Below are positions 34,678 to 42,337 of a stretch of DNA of 64,000 bases, piece by piece. Position 1 is the stretch's first letter. Each line of letters begins with the position of its first letter. The notes under the pieces were generated by a model. The model was not told where the DNA came from. It saw only the letters and a program-made list of their open reading frames with translations, and did not search any database. Made by a program: the position numbers and the translations under genes. The stretch is from the NCBI GenBank assembly GCA_002328035.1, contig DCVL01000001.1, positions 8,387 through 72,386 on the forward strand, written 5' to 3'. The stretch is from Geobacter sp. UBA2189 (lineage in GTDB: Bacteria > Desulfobacterota > Desulfuromonadia > Geobacterales > Pseudopelobacteraceae).

Positions 34678-34971
34678 ATGAAAGAAAAGCTTGAGAATCT
34701 GTTTTACTTCGGACTTGGTTCTGTTCTATTGGCAAAGGAAAAGATTGAGCAGGCTGGTGATTCTGCAAAAGGTTTTAAAGATGAGAACGATCGTAAGGCC
34801 AGGGAGTTCTTTGAACAGGCCGTTGCGAAAGGTAGTGAAGAGCGGGAGCAGATTAAAGGCAACATTAAGGAGCTGCTGAAAGAGGCCATTGATGAACTGG
34901 GTCTTGCCACCAGGTCGGATCTGGATGAACTGAAGGCAGAGGTTGCCAGATTGCGCCAGGGACAGTCTTGA
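34678..34971 (+). CDS. Phasin-like (polyhydroxyalkanoate granule-associated type) protein
   Basis: A 97-residue, highly helical and charged protein with a short hydrophobic N-terminus (LENLFYFGLGSVLLAKEKI) and a long amphipathic/coiled-coil part rich in Lys and Glu (about 30-95). This matches the phasin-family (PhaF-like) small proteins often placed next to UbiB-type genes. Whether it coats storage granules is not visible. Its ATG overlaps the upstream gene's end within 2 bp; the UbiB gene follows at once. Confidence 0.65.
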   Translation: MKEKLENLFYFGLGSVLLAKEKIEQAGDSAKGFKDENDRKAREFFEQAVAKGSEEREQIKGNIKELLKEAIDELGLATRSDLDELKAEVARLRQGQS

Positions 34972-34975
34972 TCCT

Positions 34976-36550
34976 GTGACAAGTTTTTGTCTGATTGTCC
35001 GACTATATAGTCCGGCCAGGATATACTCTGTTTTTCGTGTATTGCTTACGGTTTTTCTGCTGATAAGAAGAAAGAGGCAATGGCTCTGCATAACGCCTTT
35101 GCCCCCTGGAAAACTGGTAGAGGAAATTGAATACCTCGGGGCAAGCTTTATCAAGCTGGCTCAAGTGCTTGCAACACGAGCCGACTTCTTTGATAGTAGC
35201 TATCTAGAGGCATTGAGGCAATTACATGATCAATTGCCTAAGATGTCCAACCTTGATTTTGATCAGGTCTTTGAAAGAGCTTTTGGACACGGAGACTGTT
35301 TCAAAAACTTTGAGAGAGAACCTTTGGCCTGTGCCTCTATTGGGCAGGTTCATTGTGCTGTCCTCTGCAGTGGCGAACAGGTAGCGGTAAAGCTCAGACG
35401 TAACCGTATCGAAATGGTAGTAAGGGGAGATATCCGGCTTTTGGGATGGTTCCTCTCACTTCTTCGCCCACTTTTTTCTGAATACACCAGAAATTCAATT
35501 GAAGCTGTACTGATAGCATTCCGCCGAACAATCCTGCAGGAAGTTGATATGCAGGTCGAACTTTCCAATCTTGAACGATTCAGGCAGGCCTATCCTGATT
35601 CAGGTATCAGGATGCCTTTTCCTTACCCTGCCTTCTGTTCCACTGATGCCCTCGTGATGAGTTTTGAAGAGGGAATCCGTTTTGATGATCGGGAAGGTCT
35701 TGCCAGGTTAAACGTATCCTTCCCATTGCTTATGGAAAAGCTGGTTCTGTTCTATACCGAACAGATGCTGGTTAAAGGTTTTTTTCATGCAGATCCGCAT
35801 CCTGGAAACCTGCTTGTAACCAGAGAAGGTAATCTGGTGCTCCTTGATTTTGGTATGGTAAGCCGGATTCCCAATGCTACCCGCCTGGCGATGATTAATA
35901 CCGTAAAGGCAGCATATGAGAGGGATTTTGAACTCCTTGTTCAGGCAACCCGCAAGCTGGGGATAATAACAGACAGCGCTCCGCAGGATGAACTGACAGG
36001 GCTGGCCGAGGAGATCTTCAGAATCTTCGATAATGAACATTTAAGCGCCACCAGCATGCAGGAGCTGGCCTTCGGTATTATGGATGCACTTAAGGATTAC
36101 CCGTTCAAGCTGCCACAGGAGATTATTTATGTTATGAGAGCCAGCTCTATTATTGAGGGTCTTGGCACTTCGTACATAGAAAACTTCAACGGGGTAAAGG
36201 ATGTGCTCCCTGTCTTGAAGGCCAACCTGACCCGCGCCCTGGGAGAGCGTGACAGCATCCTGGGGGTTGTGGCACACGAACTGGCGCAGCTTCCACTTAC
36301 ATTTGTCAAGAGTCGCCATCTTGTTGATACCATGCAGCAGGGTGATCTGACAGTTCATCTTTCAGAAGATGATCGCAGAGCCCTGCTGAGACCGATACAG
36401 AGATGGCTACAGCAGATAATCGGGATAGGTCTGCTGGTGTCGATGGCCTTTTATCTGCGTGGAGTTAGTCATCCGGTTGCGGGATGGCTCTCCATTACCT
36501 GTTTTGGACTGGCCTTTGTCAGGCTTATCTGGTGGAAAAAACAGTTTTGA
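34976..36550 (+). CDS. UbiB/ABC1-type atypical protein kinase
   Basis: A membrane-linked atypical kinase of the AarF/UbiB family, thought to support quinone biosynthesis or lipid transport. The 524-residue form starts at GTG 34976; a TTG at 34943 in the same frame overlaps the phasin gene. Visible motifs are the KxGQ-equivalent FIKLAQ (K60, with Ala in place of Gly), the Ala-rich loop ACASIGQVH, the VAVKL lysine, and the catalytic HADPHPGN with the metal-binding LLDFG. Two hydrophobic helices near the C-terminus should anchor it. Its place next to a phasin under a sigma-54 promoter is notable. Confidence 0.82.
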   Translation: MTSFCLIVRLYSPARIYSVFRVLLTVFLLIRRKRQWLCITPLPPGKLVEEIEYLGASFIKLAQVLATRADFFDSSYLEALRQLHDQLPKMSNLDFDQVFERAFGHGDCFKNFEREPLACASIGQVHCAVLCSGEQVAVKLRRNRIEMVVRGDIRLLGWFLSLLRPLFSEYTRNSIEAVLIAFRRTILQEVDMQVELSNLERFRQAYPDSGIRMPFPYPAFCSTDALVMSFEEGIRFDDREGLARLNVSFPLLMEKLVLFYTEQMLVKGFFHADPHPGNLLVTREGNLVLLDFGMVSRIPNATRLAMINTVKAAYERDFELLVQATRKLGIITDSAPQDELTGLAEEIFRIFDNEHLSATSMQELAFGIMDALKDYPFKLPQEIIYVMRASSIIEGLGTSYIENFNGVKDVLPVLKANLTRALGERDSILGVVAHELAQLPLTFVKSRHLVDTMQQGDLTVHLSEDDRRALLRPIQRWLQQIIGIGLLVSMAFYLRGVSHPVAGWLSITCFGLAFVRLIWWKKQF

Positions 36551-36557
36551 TCTCAGA

Positions 36558-36582
36558 GCGTTTTTAGCACTGCTAAAAACGC
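36558..36582. terminator. Inverted repeat between convergent UbiB and YjgR-like genes
   Basis: A 12-bp perfect arm (GCGTTTTTAGCA at 36558-36569) repeated in reverse at 36571-36582 around a single central base. It covers the end of the downstream minus-strand gene. The T run is inside the stem, so its use as a terminator is uncertain. Confidence 0.4.
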
Positions 36583-38063
36583 CTGCCACCTAAAATAGAC
36601 CCCATCACACCCCTTATAATCGCTCTTCCCAACTGGTTTCCCATGGAACGTACGGTGCTTTTTGCCAGAGCCTCCACAACACCTTCGCGACGGATGCCAG
36701 TGCTGCCCGGGTTACCGAACAGCCCACCCAGCATCCTACCAATTCCACCCTCTGCCTCGTTATTGGCAGGGGAGGGGGAAGCGAACTGCGAGGCTCTTGC
36801 CTTCAGCAACTCAGATGCAGACTCCCTATCAACAGCCGAATCATATATACCGGCCACAAGTGAGCCCTTCATAATCTGCTGACGTTCTGTCAACTCAATA
36901 GAGCCAATATGAGCAAGCGGAGGGATGACGAAGGCTCTTTCAACTACAGCCGGACGCCCACTCTCATCAAGGAATGATATCAGCGCCTCCCCTACACCCA
37001 GCTCGGTAATGCTTGACGCCTCGTCCAGCGTGGGGTTGTCGCGCATGGTCTCTGCAGCAGCCTTCACAGCCTTCTGATCTCTTGGGCTGAAGGCGCGTAG
37101 CGCATGTTGAACCCGGTTGCCCAGCTGCGACAGAACCCTGTCAGGTACATCAGCAGGGTTCTGGGTCACAAAGTAAACCCCCACCCCTTTAGATCGGATA
37201 AGTCGAACAAGCTGTTCTATCTTGTCAACAAGGGGAGCCGGTGCATCGTTGAACAAAAGGTGAGCCTCATCAAAAAAGAAAACCAGTCTCGGTTTTTCCA
37301 GATCTCCAGCCTCCGGCAGGTTTTCAAAGAGTTCCGAGAGAAGCCAGAGAAGAAGAGTGGAGTAGAGCTTGGGTGCCTGCATCAGTTTATCAGCAGAGAG
37401 TATATTGACAACACCCAGCCCATTGTCTGTCTGCATAAGGTCATTGATATCCAGCATCGGCTCGCCCAGAATCCTGTCACCACCCTGGCTCTCCAGCGCA
37501 AGAAGTCCCCTCTGTATTGCACCCACACTGGCTGCAGAGACATTTCCATAGTCGGTGGCAATCGTCTTTGAGTTCTCCCCCACAAATTGTAGCATGGCTC
37601 TCAGATCCTTCAGATCCAACAGCAAAAGACCATTATCGTCAGCCACTTTAAAGGTGATGTTAAGAACCCCTGCCTGGGTCTCGTTAAGCTCCAGCATCCT
37701 TGATAAGAGTAGTGGTCCCAGATCGGACACAGTTGCCCGCACCGGGTGCCCCTGCTCGCCGAATGGATCCCAGAAGGTAACGGGAAAGGTGCGACAGGCA
37801 TGTTCCTCCATCCCCAGTAGTTTAAGCCGCTCATCAACCTTGGGGTTGCCGCCGCCAGGCTTTGCAATGCCGGAAAGATCCCCTTTGACGTCAGACATGA
37901 AACAGGGGACACCTATAGATGAAAACTGCTCTGCCATAGTTTGAAGGCTAACAGTTTTCCCTGTGCCGGTGGCTCCGGTTATCAGACCGTGGCGGTTGGC
38001 CATCTGCGGTAGTATATGCAGTTCAGTACTACTATTCTTTGCAATCAGTAAAGGTTCAGACAT
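36573..38063 (-). CDS. HerA-type P-loop ATPase, DUF853 (YjgR-like)
   Basis: A 496-residue ATPase of the HerA/FtsK superfamily. It has Walker A GATGTGKTVSLQ (about 30-41), Walker B LVFFFDEAHLLF, and the sensor segment VYFVTQNPADVPD. The C-terminus is Gly-rich with several GxLGG repeats. E. coli YjgR is the closest remembered relative; its role is unknown, and the fold suggests DNA or nucleoprotein translocation. It follows the small Trp-repeat gene by 19 bp and is probably in the same operon. Confidence 0.85.
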   Translation of the reverse strand: MSEPLLIAKNSSTELHILPQMANRHGLITGATGTGKTVSLQTMAEQFSSIGVPCFMSDVKGDLSGIAKPGGGNPKVDERLKLLGMEEHACRTFPVTFWDPFGEQGHPVRATVSDLGPLLLSRMLELNETQAGVLNITFKVADDNGLLLLDLKDLRAMLQFVGENSKTIATDYGNVSAASVGAIQRGLLALESQGGDRILGEPMLDINDLMQTDNGLGVVNILSADKLMQAPKLYSTLLLWLLSELFENLPEAGDLEKPRLVFFFDEAHLLFNDAPAPLVDKIEQLVRLIRSKGVGVYFVTQNPADVPDRVLSQLGNRVQHALRAFSPRDQKAVKAAAETMRDNPTLDEASSITELGVGEALISFLDESGRPAVVERAFVIPPLAHIGSIELTERQQIMKGSLVAGIYDSAVDRESASELLKARASQFASPSPANNEAEGGIGRMLGGLFGNPGSTGIRREGVVEALAKSTVRSMGNQLGRAIIRGVMGSILGGRRF

Positions 38064-38082
38064 AGTTGCCCTCTATTCATAG

Positions 38083-38322
38083 TTATTCGTCTTCCGTGGC
38101 ATCCCATGCAGCTTGGGTGAAACCGAGTCTCATGGCTGCCGACTGTTCCTGAGGGGTCAGATTGTCCCAGTATTTATCTGCACTTTCAGGTGGACTGTTT
38201 CTGTCCCATCCAGACTGACTCCAACCCAGAACAGCCCAGAGTCCCTGCTCCTCTCTGCTCATGTCCGACCACCCCAGTTTCTCCCACATTCCTGGATTTC
38301 CTTTCATGTCGCGCACGCTCAT
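38083..38322 (-). CDS. Small acidic protein with a duplicated 23-residue Trp motif
   Basis: A 79-residue protein. Residues 18-40 and 52-74 align without gaps: W at 1, L/M at 4, S/T at 5, E at 8, Q at 9, L-G-W/F at 15-17, S/T-Q at 18-19, and W-D at 22-23. A third partial copy (WEKLGW) precedes the first. The function is not recognised. It is the first gene of an operon with the YjgR-like ATPase and has a good promoter upstream. Confidence 0.7.
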   Translation of the reverse strand: MSVRDMKGNPGMWEKLGWSDMSREEQGLWAVLGWSQSGWDRNSPPESADKYWDNLTPQEQSAAMRLGFTQAAWDATEDE

Positions 38323-38355
38323 GGTCGCCTCCTCTGAACTGTTTTTGTGTAGTGC

Positions 38356-38384
38356 ATTCTACCCCGTATCTACAAACTGTACAA
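38356..38384 (-). promoter_or_regulatory. Promoter for the Trp-motif protein and YjgR-like ATPase
   Basis: On the minus strand: -35 TTGTAC (38384-38379), 17-bp spacer, -10 TAGAAT (38361-38356), about 34 bp before the ATG at 38322. The -35 box lies inside an inverted repeat TGTAC-N5-GTACA (38378-38392), a possible operator. Confidence 0.55.
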
Positions 38385-38533
38385 GTGGTACACCCTTTTT
38401 GAATCCTTCTTATGTTGGATCTGGTAAGTTTTCTTGCGCCATAAAACCTTCAAATTTGTCAAACTATCAGTCCCTGTTAAGCTGTCTTAAAAAAATATTG
38501 ATTGGAGTAGAAGCGCGATAAACAGCTACTGTC

Positions 38534-38826
38534 CTGGATGATATAGGCCGCAGTCATACTAATCCGGCTACTCTTGCAGCATGAGAGACAGAGGTAATCA
38601 AGTCGGCTATGGAGATTATCAGGGGTATTGATAAGGATTCAGTCAAGCAGTCCATTTATGGTGCACTCTCTACAATAGCACACGAAAACGGTATCAAGGT
38701 GCTGGCAGAAGGGGTGGAAACCTCCGAGGAGCTTGCCTATGTGAAATCGCGGGGGCAGACCTGGCTCAGGGATACCTGTTTGGAAAACTGACGGCAGAAC
38801 CGGTAAGGCGGCTGGAATTCTGTTAA
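38534..38826 (+). pseudogene. Decayed EAL-domain (c-di-GMP phosphodiesterase) remnant
   Basis: Only the C-terminal third of an EAL domain can be read. LDDIGRSHTNPATLAA is followed by a stop (38582-38584), then EIIRGIDKDSVKQSIYGAL and IKVLAEGVETSEELAY. The frame then breaks in a G5 run (38751-38755) and continues as ADLAQGYLFGKLTAEPVRRLEFC to the stop at 38826. The catalytic EAL motif and the start are gone, so it is a dead gene. One extra G would repair the second lesion but not the first. Confidence 0.75.
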
Positions 38827-38847
38827 TGTATACCGGTATGAACCAAC

Positions 38848-38870
38848 GAGGGTCGCACTAGGCGACCCTC
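38848..38870. repeat. Hairpin-forming inverted repeat
   Basis: GAGGGTCGC (38848-38856) pairs with GCGACCCTC (38862-38870) across 5 nt. No T run follows on either side. It may be a weak terminator or just a leftover at the junction of two gene remnants. Confidence 0.4.
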
Positions 38871-38977
38871 AATACAAGCTCTATCGGTTTATGATATCGG
38901 CAGACATAGCTGGTATGCCGTTCTTTCTCCGGCTTGGCTAGCCGGATGGTCAAGACCCCGTTTTTGAGGTTAGTGCA
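38858..38977 (-). pseudogene. Hsp20 C-terminal fragment
   Basis: On the minus strand, the frame after a stop codon reads NLKNGVLTIRLAKPEKE and ends at TAG (38860-38858). NGVLTIRLAKPE is the final beta-strand motif of small heat-shock proteins. It lies just past the end of the intact hsp20 gene. It looks like the tail of a third tandem copy whose body has been deleted. Confidence 0.55.
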
Positions 38978-38983
38978 TCATGC

Positions 38984-39382
38984 TTAACCAATCTGTACGG
39001 CGATCCGTTTTGGTTTGGCTACTTCAGCCTTTGGCACCCTCAGGGTCAGAATGCCGTTTGCATAATCAGCATGAGCCTTTTCATGGTCAAGGCTCTCAGG
39101 GATTGAAAACTGGCGGTAGTAGTTGGCCAGTTCAAACTCCCGGTAGGCCGAGTTTCCGGGCACGGAGTGCTGCGCAGGGGCGCTGATGGTCAGGATCCCT
39201 TTTTCCACGTTCACATCGAGAGTACCCTTTGAAGCGCCGGGTATGTCTGCGGTCAGAACCAGCCCTTCTTCCGTTTCAATGATATTAACTGCCGGGCGGA
39301 TATATTTTTCGTTTGACCGGGTCTCTTCGCGGGTCTGAACATTCTGTTCGTCATTTCTTTCCGTTAAGCTGTTGGCTGCCAT
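38984..39382 (-). CDS. Small heat-shock protein, Hsp20 family (second gene)
   Basis: An ATP-independent holdase that keeps unfolded proteins soluble. The 132-residue product has a short polar N-terminus (about 1-28) and the alpha-crystallin domain (about 29-120) with VLTADIPGASKGTLDV and YANGILTLRVPKAE. The I-x-I/V-type tail is RIAVQIG. The charged N-terminal stretch with many Glu/Asn differs from the partner copy. GGAGGT precedes ATG. It follows the other hsp20 gene by 36 bp, probably as one operon. Confidence 0.9.
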   Translation of the reverse strand: MAANSLTERNDEQNVQTREETRSNEKYIRPAVNIIETEEGLVLTADIPGASKGTLDVNVEKGILTISAPAQHSVPGNSAYREFELANYYRQFSIPESLDHEKAHADYANGILTLRVPKAEVAKPKRIAVQIG

Positions 39383-39418
39383 GATTGACGACCTCCTTTC
39401 TGAATGGATTCGAAGCAG

Positions 39419-39871
39419 TTACGAAAGTTTGATTTCAATTTTCTTTGGTTTTGCATGTTCGGCCTTGGCCAGGGTGATCTGCATGATGCCATCCTTGCAC
39501 TGAGCCGTTATCTTTTCAGAATCAACATCAACCGGTAGCTCAAGGGTACGAGAGAACTTGCCGGAGCCAAGTTCGGAGCGGTGCACGATCTGGCCTTCCT
39601 TTTCAACGAACGGTTTCCGTTCGCCGCTGATGGTGACAGTGTTCCTCAGAACCGACAGATCAACATCCTTTGGATCAACTCCTGGCACCAGAGCCTCAAT
39701 ATAGATATGTCCCTCATCCTCGCTGAAGTTTACCAGCGGGAAGCGACGGGCGGTAGCCGGCGAAAGGAAAGTAGATGAGCCTGATGGCCGGTTATAGCCT
39801 GCGCCACGAAACGCTTCATCAATTTCCCTTCTCAGATTGTCCAGTTCTTTGAATAGATCCCAGGTTGCCAT
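39419..39871 (-). CDS. Small heat-shock protein, Hsp20 family (first gene)
   Basis: A 150-residue alpha-crystallin protein starting MATWDLFKELDNLRREID. This start (39871) is preceded by GAGAGGAGG; a longer open frame upstream is not needed. The domain shows YIEALVPGVDPKDVDL, VTISGERKPF and CKDGIMQITLAKAE, ending with KPKKIEIKLS. It is probably a hetero-oligomer partner of the downstream copy, which differs clearly in sequence. Confidence 0.9.
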   Translation of the reverse strand: MATWDLFKELDNLRREIDEAFRGAGYNRPSGSSTFLSPATARRFPLVNFSEDEGHIYIEALVPGVDPKDVDLSVLRNTVTISGERKPFVEKEGQIVHRSELGSGKFSRTLELPVDVDSEKITAQCKDGIMQITLAKAEHAKPKKIEIKLS

Positions 39872-39909
39872 TTGGATTGCCTCCTCTCGATAAATGTTTT
39901 TCTGATAGA

Positions 39910-39937
39910 AAGATAGTATGCATTTTTTAGATGTCAA
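39910..39937 (-). promoter_or_regulatory. Promoter upstream of the hsp20 pair
   Basis: On the minus strand: perfect -35 TTGACA (39937-39932), 16-bp spacer, -10 TATCTT (39915-39910), about 39 bp before the start of the first hsp20 gene. It reads as a sigma-70-type promoter; no clear sigma-32 -10 (CCCCAT-like) was found. Confidence 0.5.
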
Positions 39938-40046
39938 GGGGGGTAGAGTCAATTCTATAATAGTGCTTTTGGATTGTAATACTCTGAAATTATTAAGTAT
40001 GTCTAAAAAACGACGACTTGGCACTAAAATAGGTTGAGAGTGCTTT

Positions 40047-40079
40047 AAATAAAAAACCGGCGGGGATTGGTCTCCGCCG
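40047..40079 (-). terminator. Terminator after the DUF4197 gene
   Basis: On the minus strand a GC-rich stem (CGGCGG... with CCGCCG, 40058-40079, 9 bp including one G-T pair, TTGG loop region) is followed by a T6 run and further T. It ends transcription of the DUF4197 gene, whose stop is at 40094. Confidence 0.8.
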
Positions 40080-40093
40080 TTCAGATGATGAAG

Positions 40094-40828
40094 TTACTTG
40101 CTGCCAAATACCGAACGCAGCAGATCGGTAGTTCTGGCTGTCGGATTTGACCTTATGTTTTTTTCCTCCTCACCAACCATCCTGAATAATCCATCCAGAG
40201 CCTTGTTTGTAACGTAACTATCCAGATCAAGCGATGGTTTGCCTGCCAGTGATGCCAGCGGAACCGAATCCATTTTATCCAGCAACCCTTTGTATGCGCG
40301 GGCAGTACCCACTTGGTTCATACTCTTGCTTACAGTTGGCTTAAATGCCTCAAATAACCCCGCTCTGGTTTTCTTTTCAAAGAAACTGGTGGCGGCCGTG
40401 TCGCCCCCTTTCAGAATATCTTTGGCATCATCCACGGTCATGCTGCGGATGGCGTCTCCGAAAAAAGTTGCTGCTTTCGGCGCGGCCTTTTCTGCCGCAC
40501 GATTCATGCTCAATACGAGTTCATCAACCTCTTTTTGAAAACCGGCCTGTTTGAGGATGCTGGCTGCTGTCTGGAACTTCTCAGGTAGAAGTATCTTGAT
40601 GATCTGATTACTAAAATAGCCGTCAGTTTTGGAAACACCATTTACGGCTCGTTCAGTGCCGGTGGCGAGCGCCTCTTTCAGACCCTTGACAATTGTACTG
40701 TTATCCAGCTGGTTTCCCTGTCTGCTCGGGGGTAGTACCTTTTGTGAAAGTTCATCTAAAAAACCTGCCTGACAGGGTGAAACGAGGAACAATAAAACGG
40801 CGGATGCCGAAAGAATACTACGTTTCAT
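40094..40828 (-). CDS. DUF4197 family secreted protein
   Basis: A 244-residue protein with a clear signal peptide (MKRSILSASAVLLFLVSPCQA, cut after the final Ala), so it is periplasmic or exported. The mature part is helical, with IVKGLKEALATGTERAVNGVS, then AAPKAATFFGDAIRSMTVDDAKDILKGG and TARAYKGLLDKM, which fits DUF4197. The function of the family is unknown. The start at 40828 has GGAGAC upstream. It is a single-gene unit with its own promoter and terminator. Confidence 0.8.
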   Translation of the reverse strand: MKRSILSASAVLLFLVSPCQAGFLDELSQKVLPPSRQGNQLDNSTIVKGLKEALATGTERAVNGVSKTDGYFSNQIIKILLPEKFQTAASILKQAGFQKEVDELVLSMNRAAEKAAPKAATFFGDAIRSMTVDDAKDILKGGDTAATSFFEKKTRAGLFEAFKPTVSKSMNQVGTARAYKGLLDKMDSVPLASLAGKPSLDLDSYVTNKALDGLFRMVGEEEKNIRSNPTARTTDLLRSVFGSK

Positions 40829-40871
40829 GTTCTGTCTCCTTGAGCCTATGGATAAAGTAGGATGCATATAA

Positions 40872-40899
40872 ACTATAGGTTAATTTAACAATTATGCAA
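40872..40899 (-). promoter_or_regulatory. Promoter for the DUF4197 gene
   Basis: On the minus strand: -35 TTGCAT (40899-40894), 16-bp spacer, -10 TATAGT (40877-40872), 44 bp upstream of the ATG at 40828. Confidence 0.5.
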
Positions 40900-41007
40900 T
40901 ATATTATGGATTTTAAACTGAATCGTTTGCCTGCTTGCATGCTCCTGGGGTGTTTAGGCTTTTAGTAGCGAGTTGGCAAGACAGCAAGATAAGCGCTGCT
41001 TCCTGGC

Positions 41008-41035
41008 TTGCTAAATGATTAACTTCTGCTACAAT
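41008..41035 (+). promoter_or_regulatory. Promoter for the RND efflux operon
   Basis: -35-like TTGCTA (41008-41013), 16-bp spacer, -10 TACAAT (41030-41035), about 52 bp before the adaptor start. No divergent TetR-type repressor gene is next to it, unlike many efflux operons. Confidence 0.45.
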
Positions 41036-41086
41036 CCGTCGCGATCGTTTTGTTGTGCATTACTTTCAAACTAGGAGAAACCTTAA

Positions 41087-42331
41087 ATGCCCCGAGCATC
41101 AATCCATTTAAACAGCTCAAAACACTTTGTCGGATGCAGTTTTTTTGCGGTAGCGTTCTTGTTGGTTTTTGCTATTGCTGTTTCCGGTTGCAATAAAAAG
41201 GGGGATCATGTCCAGATGCCGCCTGTTGTCGAATATCAGGCTGTTCAGCAGCAGGATGTGCCGATAATATCTGAATGGGTAGGCACTGTTGATGGTTCGG
41301 TAAATGCCGTAATAAAGCCCCAGGTAACAGGTTACCTTATAAAGCAGCTGTACAATGAGGGGCAACTCGTTAAAAAAGGGCAGGCTCTGTTCGAGATAGA
41401 TCCGAGAACCTTTAGGGCTGCGCTGGATCAGGCTGTTGCAAGTCTTGAGCAGGCAAAAGGAAATCTTGCAAGTCAGCAGGCTACATATATCTCCGCCAAG
41501 GCGGATCTTGAACGAATCCGACCGCTTGCAAAACGTAATGCGGTTTCAAAGAAGGATCTCGATGATGCGATTGGGAAAGAGGCATCTTCAAAGGCAGCGG
41601 TAGAGGCGTCAAAGGCTGCGATTGCTGCTGCTGCTGCAAATGTTGAAAAGGCCAGGCTTGATCTCGGTTTTACAAAGATTACTTCACCGGTTGATGGTAT
41701 AGCCGGAATAGCAAAGGCTCAGCTGGGGAACCTTGTAAGTCCATCCATGTCAAACGAATTGACAACTGTATCAACGGTAAATCCAATAAAGGTGTATATC
41801 AATGTTAGCGAGCAGGAACACCTGAAGGCTCAGAAGATCGCTGACACAACAATTGATAAAATTCCACTTGAGCTGATACTGGCTGATGGTTCAGTTTATC
41901 CGCATAAAGGCAGGTTTGCCCTTGCGGATCGTCAGGTGGATCCAGGAACCGGAACTCTTAAGGTGGGCGCACTTTTTCCAAATCCTGATCATTTCCTCCG
42001 CCCCGGCCAGTTTGGCAGGTTGAAGGCGGCTATAACTACAAGAAAAGGGGCTCTCCTTGTTCCTCAACGGGCTGTGACTGAGATGCAGGGTAAATACCTT
42101 GTCGCGGTGGTTACTGCTGATAACAAGGCGGATGTGCGACCTGTAAAGGTTGGTGAACGATTCGGTTCTGACTGGATTATTGAAGAAGGGTTGAAGGTTG
42201 GTGAAAAGGTTGTTGTTGAGGGAGTACAAAAGGCACGCCCCGGGGTCTTGGTTGATCCGAAGCCCTTTGTGAGGGAATCTGAAAAGAATGGCGCTACAGC
42301 AGCTACTCCTGCCAAAGATTCAAAGAGGTAG
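41087..42331 (+). CDS. RND efflux periplasmic adaptor (AcrA/MexA-like lipoprotein)
   Basis: Links the inner-membrane pump to the outer-membrane channel. The 414-residue product has a signal peptide with a lipobox (AVSGC, Cys near residue 35). Next come a barrel-sandwich hybrid half with VIKPQVTGYLIKQLYNEGQ, a long alpha-hairpin rich in Ala (about 115-195), and a beta-barrel and membrane-proximal domain with RPGQFGRLKAAI and LVPQRAVTE. It is 6 bp upstream of the pump gene and clearly first in the operon. Confidence 0.92.
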   Translation: MPRASIHLNSSKHFVGCSFFAVAFLLVFAIAVSGCNKKGDHVQMPPVVEYQAVQQQDVPIISEWVGTVDGSVNAVIKPQVTGYLIKQLYNEGQLVKKGQALFEIDPRTFRAALDQAVASLEQAKGNLASQQATYISAKADLERIRPLAKRNAVSKKDLDDAIGKEASSKAAVEASKAAIAAAAANVEKARLDLGFTKITSPVDGIAGIAKAQLGNLVSPSMSNELTTVSTVNPIKVYINVSEQEHLKAQKIADTTIDKIPLELILADGSVYPHKGRFALADRQVDPGTGTLKVGALFPNPDHFLRPGQFGRLKAAITTRKGALLVPQRAVTEMQGKYLVAVVTADNKADVRPVKVGERFGSDWIIEEGLKVGEKVVVEGVQKARPGVLVDPKPFVRESEKNGATAATPAKDSKR

Positions 42332-42337
42332 CGCTAT

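Noticed and set aside
37104..37944. Plus-strand frames of 129-155 codons opposite the YjgR-like gene
   Set aside because: The minus strand has a clear P-loop ATPase; these are shadow frames.
38261..38521. An 86-codon plus-strand frame next to the Trp-repeat gene
   Set aside because: It overlaps the promoter and start of the minus-strand gene and has no recognisable features.
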